Part shown: positions 1 to 5,159 of the stretch, piece after piece
How positions within the stretch are numbered: the first letter of the stretch is position 1
Layout of the letters: the number at the start of each line of letters is the position of its first letter
Assembly (NCBI GenBank): GCA_902783705.1
Contig: CACZSA010000070.1
Location: 1-5,241, forward strand
Source: an uncultured Ruminococcus sp.
GTDB lineage: Bacteria > Bacillota > Clostridia > Oscillospirales > CAG-272
Reading direction: 5' to 3'
DNA length: 5,241 bases
Position numbers and translations under genes: made by a program
The notes under the pieces: generated by a model
What the model was told of the DNA's origin: nothing
The model's input: the letters and a program-made list of their open reading frames with translations, nothing else
The model's database searches: none

Positions 1-87
1 GGTCGAGATCGCCTCGCTCATGCCGCTTTCCCACTGCCAGAGCCAGACGGGATCGAGGTGCGCGTTGCAGAACATGTAGGTTTTCAT
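1..87 (-). CDS. Alpha-mannosidase, glycoside hydrolase family 38 (N-terminal fragment, runs off window)
   Basis: Only the first 29 codons are present; the gene continues past the left edge. The protein begins MKTYMF and then reads NAHLDPVWLWQW, the conserved N-terminal strand of GH38 alpha-mannosidases. In that family the His and Asp of the HxD motif (H10 and D12 here) bind the catalytic zinc, and the Asp lies in the substrate pocket. No signal peptide is seen, so a cytoplasmic enzyme trimming imported mannosides or glycan fragments is likely. The ATG at 87 is preceded by GGAGG (94-98) with 6-nt spacing, which fixes the start. It lies 48 bp after the marR stop on the same strand with no promoter visible between them, so co-transcription with marR is likely. 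Family assignment rests on one short but very characteristic motif; most of the catalytic domain is unseen. Confidence 0.85.
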   Translation of the reverse strand, partial: MKTYMFCNAHLDPVWLWQWESGMSEAIST

Positions 88-100
88 GGTTTTCCTCCGT

Positions 101-132
101 GCGCGGACCGGCACCCGAAGCACCGTCCGCGC
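101..132 (-). other. Strong intercistronic hairpin between marR and the mannosidase gene
   Basis: Perfect 8-bp arms, GCGCGGAC (101-108) and GTCCGCGC (125-132), enclose a further imperfect stem with a CTTCGG apex, i.e. a possible UUCG tetraloop. In the minus-strand transcript it starts 3 nt after the marR stop codon and ends 2 nt before the GGAGG ribosome site of the mannosidase gene. There is no T-tract on its 3' side in that direction, so it does not look like a classical intrinsic terminator. It may stabilise the upstream message, act as a processing site or modulate translation of the mannosidase; that role is inference. Confidence 0.5.
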
Positions 133-135
133 GCT

Positions 136-603
136 TTATTTCTTCATTTCTTCGGGCTCCCGGTAGCGGTAGAGCTCGGCGGGCGGGAGAATGCCCTCGA
201 TCACGCGGTTGAGCAGGCGCATGAGCTGTTCCTTCTCTTCCCCGTCGAGGATCTCGTCAAGGCGGGAGGAGAGCTTCTTCTCGACGGCGTGCATCTCCCC
301 GCGCATCGCCTCCGCCTTCTCGGTCGTGCCGATGAGCTTCGAGCGGGAATCCGCCGGGTTGACGCGCCGCTCGACAAGGCCCTTCTTCTCAAGGGAATTG
401 AGGATCACGGTGACCGTCGGGTTGGAGATCAGGAAAAAGTCCTCGATGTCCACCTGACGGAGGGAGAAGGCCGGGCGGGCGTAGAGCAGGTTCAGGACCT
501 TGAACTGCCCGTTGGTCATGCCGTAGGCTTCGAGCATGGAATTGGCGAGCTTGTCGTTCTGAATGTTCAATAAGCGGACAGCGATGGAAAAGTTCTCGAT
601 CAT
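136..603 (-). CDS. MarR-family transcriptional regulator
   Basis: A 155-residue protein of normal MarR length. An N-terminal dimerisation helix is followed by a winged helix-turn-helix at about residues 29-97. The recognition helix begins SNPTVTVILNSL (about 60-71). Next come KKGLVERR and a wing carrying the typical D-x-R pattern (D85, R87), then C-terminal dimerisation helices. It should bind DNA as a dimer and be released by a small ligand. It contains no cysteine, so thiol-based redox sensing of the OhrR type is excluded. The ATG at 603 is chosen because GAGAGGTGA (608-616) sits just upstream; a TTG at 618 in the same frame would place the start inside that ribosome site. It has a perfect consensus promoter with a palindrome inside its leader, which fits autorepression. 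The adjoining mannosidase and the divergent redox operon are the likely targets. The ligand is unknown. Confidence 0.93.
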   Translation of the reverse strand: MIENFSIAVRLLNIQNDKLANSMLEAYGMTNGQFKVLNLLYARPAFSLRQVDIEDFFLISNPTVTVILNSLEKKGLVERRVNPADSRSKLIGTTEKAEAMRGEMHAVEKKLSSRLDEILDGEEKEQLMRLLNRVIEGILPPAELYRYREPEEMKK

Positions 604-607
604 GGTG

Positions 608-616
608 TCACCTCTC
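608..616 (-). promoter_or_regulatory. Ribosome binding site that decides the marR start
   Basis: On the minus strand GAGAGGTGA precedes the ATG at 603; its GAGG core is 7 nt from the start codon. The in-frame TTG at 616-618 would overlap this site and has no purine-rich site of its own at the right distance, so the ATG is preferred. Confidence 0.75.
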
Positions 617-619
617 AAA

Positions 620-631
620 ATAGTGTGCTAT
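620..631. promoter_or_regulatory. Candidate MarR operator 1 (ATAG-N4-CTAT)
   Basis: The palindrome ATAG-TGTG-CTAT lies in the marR leader 11 nt downstream of its -10 box, at roughly +5 to +16 of the predicted transcript. The same half-sites with the same 4-bp spacer recur at 751-762 beside the divergent promoter. Aligned on the palindrome, the minus-strand sequence here and the plus-strand sequence there agree at 12 of 18 positions (shared core AAnATAG-N4-CTATT). Placement and duplication fit an autorepressor operator; the assignment to this MarR protein is inference. Confidence 0.5.
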
Positions 632-653
632 GTTCCATGAAAATTATAGCATA
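624..653. promoter_or_regulatory. Imperfect inverted repeat across the marR -10 box and start region
   Basis: TGTGCTAT (624-631) and ATAGCATA (646-653) match as an inverted repeat at 7 of 8 positions with a 14-bp centre. The right arm overlaps the -10 box and the left arm overlaps candidate operator 1. It may be a second or extended repressor site, or a by-product of two ATAG/CTAT half-sites lying close together. This is weaker than the motif shared by both promoters. Confidence 0.3.
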
Positions 654-671
654 TTGTCCCCGTCCTGTCAA
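643..671 (-). promoter_or_regulatory. Perfect-consensus sigma-A promoter of marR
   Basis: On the minus strand TTGACA (666-671) and TATAAT (643-648) are separated by exactly 17 bp. Both hexamers and the spacer match the vegetative consensus. The expected start is near 635-637, giving a leader of about 33 nt before the ATG. Such strength for a regulator gene makes sense if the gene is held down by its own product. Confidence 0.85.
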
Positions 672-715
672 GGGATCGGCGGCGCGGATTCTCCCCTTCT
701 TTTTCGCGCCGGGCC

Positions 716-744
716 TTGATTTCCGCCGGGGAATGTGGTATAAT
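716..744 (+). promoter_or_regulatory. Sigma-A promoter of the aldo/keto reductase operon (extended -10)
   Basis: TTGATT (716-721), a 17-bp spacer and TATAAT (739-744) with TG at 736-737 form an extended -10 promoter. Transcription should start near 751, which puts the palindrome at 751-762 right at the start site. The leader is about 70 nt long. Confidence 0.8.
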
Positions 745-750
745 CGAAAT

Positions 751-762
751 ATAGAAGGCTAT
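751..762. promoter_or_regulatory. Candidate MarR operator 2 (ATAG-N4-CTAT)
   Basis: The palindrome ATAG-AAGG-CTAT begins 6 nt after the -10 box of the rightward promoter and covers the predicted transcription start, a position where a bound repressor would block initiation. It has the same half-sites and spacer as the palindrome in the marR leader at 620-631. It probably places the redox operon under MarR control. Confidence 0.5.
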
Positions 763-764
763 TC

Positions 765-793
765 ATCGGGCATGCCTCAACACCCGCCCCGAT
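765..793 (+). other. Possible stem-loop in the leader of the reductase operon
   Basis: ATCGGG (765-770) and CCCGAT (788-793) can pair around a 17-nt loop in the 5' leader, 16 nt before the AAGGAG ribosome site. It is small and shows no riboswitch-like conserved core, so a regulatory role is only a possibility. Confidence 0.25.
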
Positions 794-820
794 CCATCTC
801 TCTCACATAAGGAGACCATC

Positions 821-1837
821 ATGAGCTATCAGCAGTACGTATCCTACACCCCGGACGAAGGCCGCTACGACGGCAGAATGCCCTACCGCCGGTGCGGAAA
901 GAGCGGCCTCAAGCTCCCCGCCATCTCCCTCGGCCTCTGGCACAACTTCGGCGACATCACCCCCTTCGGCGTACAGCAGGGGATTCTGCGCGCGGCGTTC
1001 GACTGCGGGATCACCCACTTCGACCTCGCGAACAACTACGGCCCGCCCTACGGGGAAGCGGAGAGGAACTTCGGCGAGCACATGCGCCGCGACTGGAAGC
1101 CCTTCCGCGACGAGCTGGTCATCTCCACCAAGGCGGGTTACGACATGTGGAAGGGTCCTTACGGCAACGACGGCTCGCGGAAGTATCTCATCGCGTCGAT
1201 CGATCAGTCCCTGAAGCGGATGAACGTGGACTACGTCGATATTTTCTACCACCACCGCCCGGACGACGGCACCCCGATCGAGGAGACCATGGGTGCGCTG
1301 TACGATATCGTGAAGAGCGGCAAGGCCCTGTATGCCGGGATCTCCAACTATAACCCGGAGCAAACCAAAAAGGCCGTCGCCTGTATGAAGGAGATGGGGA
1401 TGCACATGCTGATCCATCAGCCGAACTACTCCATGTTCAACCGCTCCATCGAGCATGGCCTCACCGACGTGTGCCGGGAAGAGGGCGTCGGGATCATGGC
1501 GTTCGGTCCTCTCGCAGGCGGCAGGCTCACGGGACGGTATCTGAACGGCATCCCCGCCGATTCGAGAGCCGGGCACGATCCGCGCTTCCTCCGTCCCTCC
1601 GACATCAGCGAACAGCTCCTTGCCACCGTCCGCAAGCTGAATGAGATCGCCGAGGCACGCGGGCAGTCCCTCGCGCAGCTGGCGCTGGTCTGGGCGCTGA
1701 GACTTCCCGAGGTGACTTCCGTCCTCATCGGCGCGTCCCGTGCGGAGCAGGTGCGGGAGAACGCCAAGGCCCTCGAGAACATGAAGCTCTCGGACGAAGA
1801 ACTCGCCGCCATCGACGCGGTGCTGGCAAACCGATAA
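821..1837 (+). CDS. Aldo/keto reductase, YghZ/AKR14-like
   Basis: A 338-residue (beta/alpha)8-barrel NADPH-dependent oxidoreductase of full length. The AKR catalytic tetrad is readable as D68 (THFDLANNYG), Y73, K104 (ISTKAGYDMW) and H145 (FYHHRPDD). The stretches GPPYGEAERNFG, GSRKYLIASIDQSLKRM and ETMGALYDIV are typical of the E. coli YghZ (L-glyceraldehyde-3-phosphate reductase) branch, and SVLIGASRAEQVREN near the C terminus is the NADPH phosphate-binding segment. Members reduce small aldehydes such as glyceraldehyde phosphates and methylglyoxal; the exact substrate here cannot be read. The start has AAGGAG (809-814) 6 nt upstream. It is the first gene of an operon with the flavoprotein gene 20 bp downstream, probably repressed by the divergent MarR protein. 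Carbonyl detoxification or disposal of electrons is the likely role. Confidence 0.93.
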   Translation: MSYQQYVSYTPDEGRYDGRMPYRRCGKSGLKLPAISLGLWHNFGDITPFGVQQGILRAAFDCGITHFDLANNYGPPYGEAERNFGEHMRRDWKPFRDELVISTKAGYDMWKGPYGNDGSRKYLIASIDQSLKRMNVDYVDIFYHHRPDDGTPIEETMGALYDIVKSGKALYAGISNYNPEQTKKAVACMKEMGMHMLIHQPNYSMFNRSIEHGLTDVCREEGVGIMAFGPLAGGRLTGRYLNGIPADSRAGHDPRFLRPSDISEQLLATVRKLNEIAEARGQSLAQLALVWALRLPEVTSVLIGASRAEQVRENAKALENMKLSDEELAAIDAVLANR

Positions 1838-1857
1838 GAAAAAAGGAAGGAGCACCT

Positions 1858-2499
1858 ATGAGCAAAACGATCATTGCCGTCAACGCCGGACCGCGGATGG
1901 GCTGGAACACGGAGACTCTGATTTCCGAGGCCTCGCGCGGCGCGGAATCCGCCGGCGCCGAAGTCCGGCGCTTCGACCTGTTCCGTCTCGAACGCTACAC
2001 CGGATGCGTTTCCTGCTTCGGATGCAAGAAGGAGCGGTTCAAGGGGCGCTGTGTCTGCCGCGACGGCCTCACCCCGGTCCTCGACGTCATCCGGGAATCG
2101 GACGGGCTGATCCTCGGCTCTCCGAACTACCTCGGGGAGATGACCGCCTCCTTCCGCGCCCTCTACGAGCGGCTCATCTTCCAGAGCCTGACCTACAATC
2201 TGGAAACGCCCGTCTGCAGCGTGCGCTCCGTCCCCGTGCTCCTCATCATGACGAGCAACGCGCCGGACACCGCTTACGACGGCCTTCTGGAGAATTACCG
2301 TCGGACCCTCTCCCGCTTCGTCGGCCCGGCGCAGGTGTTCGTCAGCGGAAACACGCTCCAGCTCCGGGACTACGGCAAAACGGACTGGCCGTGGTCGATG
2401 TTCGACGCGGAAGCCAAGCAGCGGCGTCACGAGACCGTATTCCCGGAAGAATGCCGCGCGGCGTATGAAATGGGCAAAAAGTTCGCGCGGCAGGGATAA
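1858..2499 (+). CDS. Flavodoxin-fold NAD(P)H-dependent oxidoreductase with Cys cluster
   Basis: A 213-residue protein of the NADPH-dependent FMN reductase/iron-sulfur flavoprotein superfamily. The N-terminal strand runs into the loop AGPRMGWNTETL (10-21), a form of the GSPR-x-x-x-NT FMN-phosphate loop. A cysteine cluster follows at C50, C53, C56, C65 and C67 (CX2CX2CX8CXC). Then comes DGLILGSPNYLGEM (82-95), the second flavin-contacting loop of the family, leading into a helix ending YERLIF. It should bind FMN in the cytoplasm and reduce quinone-, nitro- or similar acceptors with NAD(P)H. Whether the cysteines hold an Fe-S cluster is uncertain, since classical iron-sulfur flavoproteins have a shorter last spacer. 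The start is fixed by AAGGAG (1847-1852), 5 nt before the ATG. It is second in the operon with the aldo/keto reductase, suggesting a shared redox stress or electron-disposal job. Confidence 0.88.
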   Translation: MSKTIIAVNAGPRMGWNTETLISEASRGAESAGAEVRRFDLFRLERYTGCVSCFGCKKERFKGRCVCRDGLTPVLDVIRESDGLILGSPNYLGEMTASFRALYERLIFQSLTYNLETPVCSVRSVPVLLIMTSNAPDTAYDGLLENYRRTLSRFVGPAQVFVSGNTLQLRDYGKTDWPWSMFDAEAKQRRHETVFPEECRAAYEMGKKFARQG

Positions 2500-2512
2500 A
2501 AACCTCCCTCAA

Positions 2513-2536
2513 ACGCGTCCCGCGTCTTGCATTTTT
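2513..2536 (+). terminator. Weak terminator-like hairpin after the redox operon
   Basis: ACGCG (2513-2517) and CGCGT (2521-2525) pair around a 3-nt loop, and a run of five T follows at 2532-2536 after a 6-nt gap. The stem is short and the T-run displaced, so termination is probably inefficient. The T-run overlaps the -35 box of the next promoter. Confidence 0.3.
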
Positions 2537-2555
2537 CCGATAGGCGTGGTATAAT
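2527..2555 (+). promoter_or_regulatory. Sigma-A promoter of the phosphotransferase gene (extended -10)
   Basis: TTGCAT (2527-2532), a 17-bp spacer and TATAAT (2550-2555) with TG at 2547-2548 form the promoter. The -10 region GTGGTATAAT is identical to that of the reductase operon at 735-744. Start near 2562, leader about 30 nt. No ATAG-N4-CTAT palindrome is present, so MarR control is not expected here. Confidence 0.75.
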
Positions 2556-2591
2556 AGGGCAATACGGAAATTCCACCGAACGAGGTTCCCC

Positions 2592-3557
2592 ATGACGACC
2601 GATCTCTACCGCGAGGCCTCCCGGGAAGAGCTGGAGCTGGTGACCGCCCGTGTGCTCGGCGACCGTCTCCTCTCCGCGCGTCTTCTCTCCGGCGGGCTCT
2701 TCAACACCACCTATCTCGCCGAAACCGAAGAGCACGGCACCGCCGTCCTGCGCCTCGGCCCGGTCAACCGCCATCTGCTCCTGCCCTACGAGCATTTTCT
2801 GATGGAAGCCGAGGTCGAGGTCTACCGCCTCTGCGCGCTCCGCGGGATCCCGGCTTCGGAGGTGCTGGCGTCGGACACCTCGAAGCAGGTGATCGACCGG
2901 GACGTGATGTTCGTGCGCTATATTCCCTCCTCCCCCCTGTCCGAGGTCGAATCCTCGCTCACCCCGGACGAGCGGGACGCGGTCCTCGGCGATCTCGGGC
3001 GGGCGATGCGGGCGTTCAACGGCATCGAAGGTCTCCGCTTCGGGCGGATCGCGGACGTTCTCCACGGCGGCGGATCCGACTGCTGGAGCGGCGCGCTCGC
3101 GAAGGAGCTCGACGAATGGGAATCCGTCTGCCGCCCGACCGGACTCATCCCACTGCGGCAGTACGATCGCTTCCGCGCGGCCTTCGAGCGGGCAAAACCC
3201 CTTCTCGACGAGGTGAAGACACCCCGCCTCCTGCACAACGACCTGTGGAGCGGGAACGTGCTCCTCTCCGCCGACGGGGACGGGAAACGCCGCTTCGCCG
3301 CGATCATCGACGCGGACCGCGCGATCTGGGGCGATCCCGACATGGAGGTCTTCTGGCTCGGACGGGACGCGGACGCCTTCCGGGAAGCGTACGGCGAGAC
3401 GCCCGCGTCTCCCGGCTCCGGCGTCCGCCGCGCCTTTTACCGGATGCTCACCCATCTCTGGGCGGCGTACATCTACGGCCTCGAATACCAGTCCCCCGAC
3501 GTCGCGGAGAACGAGCGGAAGCGCGCGGACGAGGCCTGCGGAGAGATCCTCGGCTGA
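2592..3557 (+). CDS. APH-family phosphotransferase (protein-kinase-like fold, small-molecule kinase)
   Basis: A 321-residue kinase of the aminoglycoside/choline/homoserine-kinase superfamily. It shows a glycine-containing loop LSGGLFNTTYLAET (32-45) and a strand AVLRLG (51-56) where the ATP-anchoring lysine is replaced by Arg, as in many relatives. The catalytic Brenner motif LLHNDLWSGNVLL contains H215, D217 and N222. The metal-binding segment AAIIDADRAIWGDPDMEV uses D240, with D242 in the DFG-like position. It should transfer the ATP gamma-phosphate to a hydroxyl of a small substrate in the cytosol. The substrate cannot be read; HNDLWSGN also resembles fructosamine-kinase relatives. Antibiotic resistance is possible but not implied. 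A GAGG site (2582-2585) lies 6 nt before the ATG. The gene has its own promoter and may continue into the acetyltransferase gene 74 bp downstream. Confidence 0.88.
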   Translation: MTTDLYREASREELELVTARVLGDRLLSARLLSGGLFNTTYLAETEEHGTAVLRLGPVNRHLLLPYEHFLMEAEVEVYRLCALRGIPASEVLASDTSKQVIDRDVMFVRYIPSSPLSEVESSLTPDERDAVLGDLGRAMRAFNGIEGLRFGRIADVLHGGGSDCWSGALAKELDEWESVCRPTGLIPLRQYDRFRAAFERAKPLLDEVKTPRLLHNDLWSGNVLLSADGDGKRRFAAIIDADRAIWGDPDMEVFWLGRDADAFREAYGETPASPGSGVRRAFYRMLTHLWAAYIYGLEYQSPDVAENERKRADEACGEILG

Positions 3558-3583
3558 TCCCCCGCACAGGCATCCCACGGACA

Positions 3584-3600
3584 GCCGGGAGCGCCCCGGC
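3584..3600 (+). other. Hairpin between the kinase and acetyltransferase genes
   Basis: GCCGGG (3584-3589) and CCCGGC (3595-3600) are perfect 6-bp arms around the loop AGCGC. The sequence after it is A-rich (AATAAAAAAAGG), not T-rich, so it is not a standard intrinsic terminator for rightward transcription. It may be an intercistronic stem that stabilises the upstream message, compatible with co-transcription. Confidence 0.35.
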
Positions 3601-3631
3601 CTCCGAATCCAATAAAAAAAGGTGGATCGGC

Positions 3632-4135
3632 ATGACAAGCATACAAATCCGGAAAGCGGAGCCCTCGGACATCGACGCGATCCTCGCGATCTACAACGAA
3701 GAGGTCCTCCACGGCATCGCCACCTTTGCCCTCGAGCCCATGAGCCGCGACGAGGGGCTCCGGTGGCTCGAAGAACACGGCGAGTCCCCGCGCTGCGTCT
3801 TTGTCGCGGAGATCGGGGACGGTGGGATCGCCGGGTATATCTCCCTCTCGCGGTTTTCGTGGCGCGGCGGATACGACCGTACGGCGGAGCTCTCCGTCTA
3901 CGTCGCCAAGCCCGCCCGCGGTCAGGGTGTCGCCGGAGCGCTCATGGCGCACGTCCTCGAACACGCAAAAGCAGATCCCGCGCTCCACGCCGTCGTCTCG
4001 ATTATCACATCGGACAACACCGCGAGCCGGAATCTGCATGAGAAATTCGGCTTCCGCCACGTCGGGACGCTGCGCGAGGCCGGCTGGAAATTCGGCATCG
4101 CCCTGGACGTGGACTATTATGAGCTGCTCGTCTGA
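3632..4135 (+). CDS. GNAT N-acetyltransferase, phosphinothricin-acetyltransferase/MnaT type
   Basis: A 167-residue single-domain acetyltransferase. It opens IRKAEPSDIDAILAIYNEEV and continues HGIATFALEP (28-36), both characteristic of the Pat/Bar/MnaT branch. Motif A is ELSVYVAKPARGQGVAGAL (86-104), whose R96-G97-Q98-G99-V100-A101 loop binds the acetyl-CoA pyrophosphate. Motif B follows as SDNTASRNLHEKFGF (127-141), then the family's GWKFGIALDVDYYELL ending. It should acetylate the amino group of an amino acid or analogue; MnaT acts on methionine and its sulfone/sulfoximine, Pat/Bar on phosphinothricin. The frame is open far upstream, but AAAGGTGG (3618-3625) lies 6 nt before the ATG and the family homology begins there. 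It probably shares the kinase transcript. The pair could modify toxic amino acid analogues or salvage metabolites; that is inference. Confidence 0.9.
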   Translation: MTSIQIRKAEPSDIDAILAIYNEEVLHGIATFALEPMSRDEGLRWLEEHGESPRCVFVAEIGDGGIAGYISLSRFSWRGGYDRTAELSVYVAKPARGQGVAGALMAHVLEHAKADPALHAVVSIITSDNTASRNLHEKFGFRHVGTLREAGWKFGIALDVDYYELLV

Positions 4136-4157
4136 GGGCGGGTGGGATCGCTGACCG
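4136..4157. other. Short convergent junction without an obvious terminator
   Basis: Only 22 bp separate the acetyltransferase stop (plus) from the sirtuin stop (minus). Neither strand has a T-run. CTGAC-C-GTCAG (4151-4161) and CGCTCC-GA-GGAGCG (4167-4180) are small palindromes at the junction and in the last sirtuin codons. They could act as weak stem-loops but do not form a recognisable intrinsic terminator. Confidence 0.4.
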
Positions 4158-5159
4158 TCAGGATTCCGCTCCGAGGAGCGCGCCGATCGCCTCCCCGCAG
4201 TCCCCGTCGATCAGCATGGCCCGCTCCCCGATCGCCTCGGGACAGACGGCGTCGCTGTAATTCAGGCATGCGTAGAGCGCGCGGGGATTGTCCGCCGTCA
4301 TCGCCCAGAAGGGATACTTGATGATCATCGGGGTGTTGGCACCGATGCCAAGCTCGAGGTACAGAACCTGTACGCCCTCGTGCGCCCGGAGGAATCCGGC
4401 ATACCGCGCCGCCGCCTCGTGCCATCCCTCGTCCTCGACGAAGGTGTCGTCCGCCCGCAGGTTCATCGAGACCGCGCCGCCGTCGTCCGGGCAATGCGGG
4501 ATCAGCCGCTCAGGCAGGCGCATCGAGAACAGGCGGTCCGGCGGCACCATGAATTCCCCGTTTTTCCCGCGCACGAATCGTTCTGCCGCCATCGCCTCCA
4601 TGACCCACGCTTCATTGTCGTAGGTCTTTTTTATTCGCCCGTCTGCGTGCTGGAACAGGCCGTAGTCGCCCTGCGTATAGAAGAGCCGCGACTTGTCGAA
4701 CCCCGCCCGCTGGAACTGATGATCCACGTTCGTGGTGATGACGAAATAGTCCTTGTCCCGCATAAGGGCAAGAAGATCGCGGTAAACGGGCTTCGGCGCG
4801 CCGACATAGCGGTTGAAATAGATGTGCCGCGCCCACCATGCCCACCGCGTCCCCTCGTCCGGGAAGGGATAGAAGCCGCCCGCATACATATCCCGGATCC
4901 CGTATCGGTCCCGGAAATCGAAAAAATACCGATCGAACCGCTCGCCGGAATAGACAAAGCCCGCCGAGGTCGAAAGTCCCGCGCCCGCGCCGATCACGAC
5001 GGCCTCGCAGTCCCTGAGCGCATCCGCAAGCCGCGCGAGATTCTCCGCCCGGGTGCCCTCCTCTTCGGTCAGTCCGCCGCGGAGGCTTCTCACGTATGCG
5101 ATGCCGCGGCGCAGAGAGTCGGTGTAGTCCGGCTCATGCTTTTTCAAAAATCCGTTCAT
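4158..5159 (-). CDS. SirTM-type (class M) sirtuin, predicted protein ADP-ribosyltransferase
   Basis: A 333-residue Sir2-fold protein. The NAD-binding segment VVIGAGAGLSTSAG is at 54-67. Class M signatures follow: YGIRDMYAGGFYPF (86-99), the NAD-pocket ITTNVDHQFQ (141-150) with N144, and FYTQGDYGLFQ (160-170). In the last, Q163 stands where deacetylase sirtuins have the catalytic His, and D165 follows. LYLELGIGANTPMIIKYPFW (266-285) and YACLN (296-300) complete the nucleotide site. Known class M members have lost deacylase activity and ADP-ribosylate proteins, typically a lipoylated GcvH-like carrier, using NAD. The segment PHCPDDGG keeps only one Cys, so a four-Cys zinc site is not intact. 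AGGGAG (5164-5169) lies 4 nt before the ATG. It overlaps the upstream macrodomain gene by 26 nt, so the two are surely co-transcribed. The native target here is unknown. Confidence 0.93.
   Translation of the reverse strand: MNGFLKKHEPDYTDSLRRGIAYVRSLRGGLTEEEGTRAENLARLADALRDCEAVVIGAGAGLSTSAGFVYSGERFDRYFFDFRDRYGIRDMYAGGFYPFPDEGTRWAWWARHIYFNRYVGAPKPVYRDLLALMRDKDYFVITTNVDHQFQRAGFDKSRLFYTQGDYGLFQHADGRIKKTYDNEAWVMEAMAAERFVRGKNGEFMVPPDRLFSMRLPERLIPHCPDDGGAVSMNLRADDTFVEDEGWHEAAARYAGFLRAHEGVQVLYLELGIGANTPMIIKYPFWAMTADNPRALYACLNYSDAVCPEAIGERAMLIDGDCGEAIGALLGAES

Noticed and set aside
58..573. 171-codon plus-strand frame over marR and the mannosidase start
   Set aside because: It is antisense to a clear MarR gene and to a hairpin; composition is that of a shadow frame.
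625..810. 61-codon open frame in the divergent intergenic region
   Set aside because: It covers two promoters and the operator-like palindromes, has no good ribosome site and resembles no known protein.
803..1855. 350-codon open frame on the minus strand opposite the aldo/keto reductase gene
   Set aside because: It mirrors a clear AKR gene, has no recognisable family features and is explained by the codon bias of GC-rich DNA.
3584..3600. Intrinsic terminator after the kinase gene
   Set aside because: The stem is perfect but is followed by A-rich rather than T-rich sequence in the direction of transcription, so it is listed only as a hairpin.
3116..3631. Upstream extension of the acetyltransferase frame through the kinase gene
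   Set aside because: The extension is Arg/Pro-rich, out-of-frame kinase sequence. Family homology and a ribosome site begin at the ATG at 3632.
2427..3638. 403-codon open frame on the minus strand opposite the kinase gene
   Set aside because: It is antisense to a gene with intact catalytic motifs, its composition is Arg/Gly/Glu-rich shadow sequence, and it would also span a promoter.
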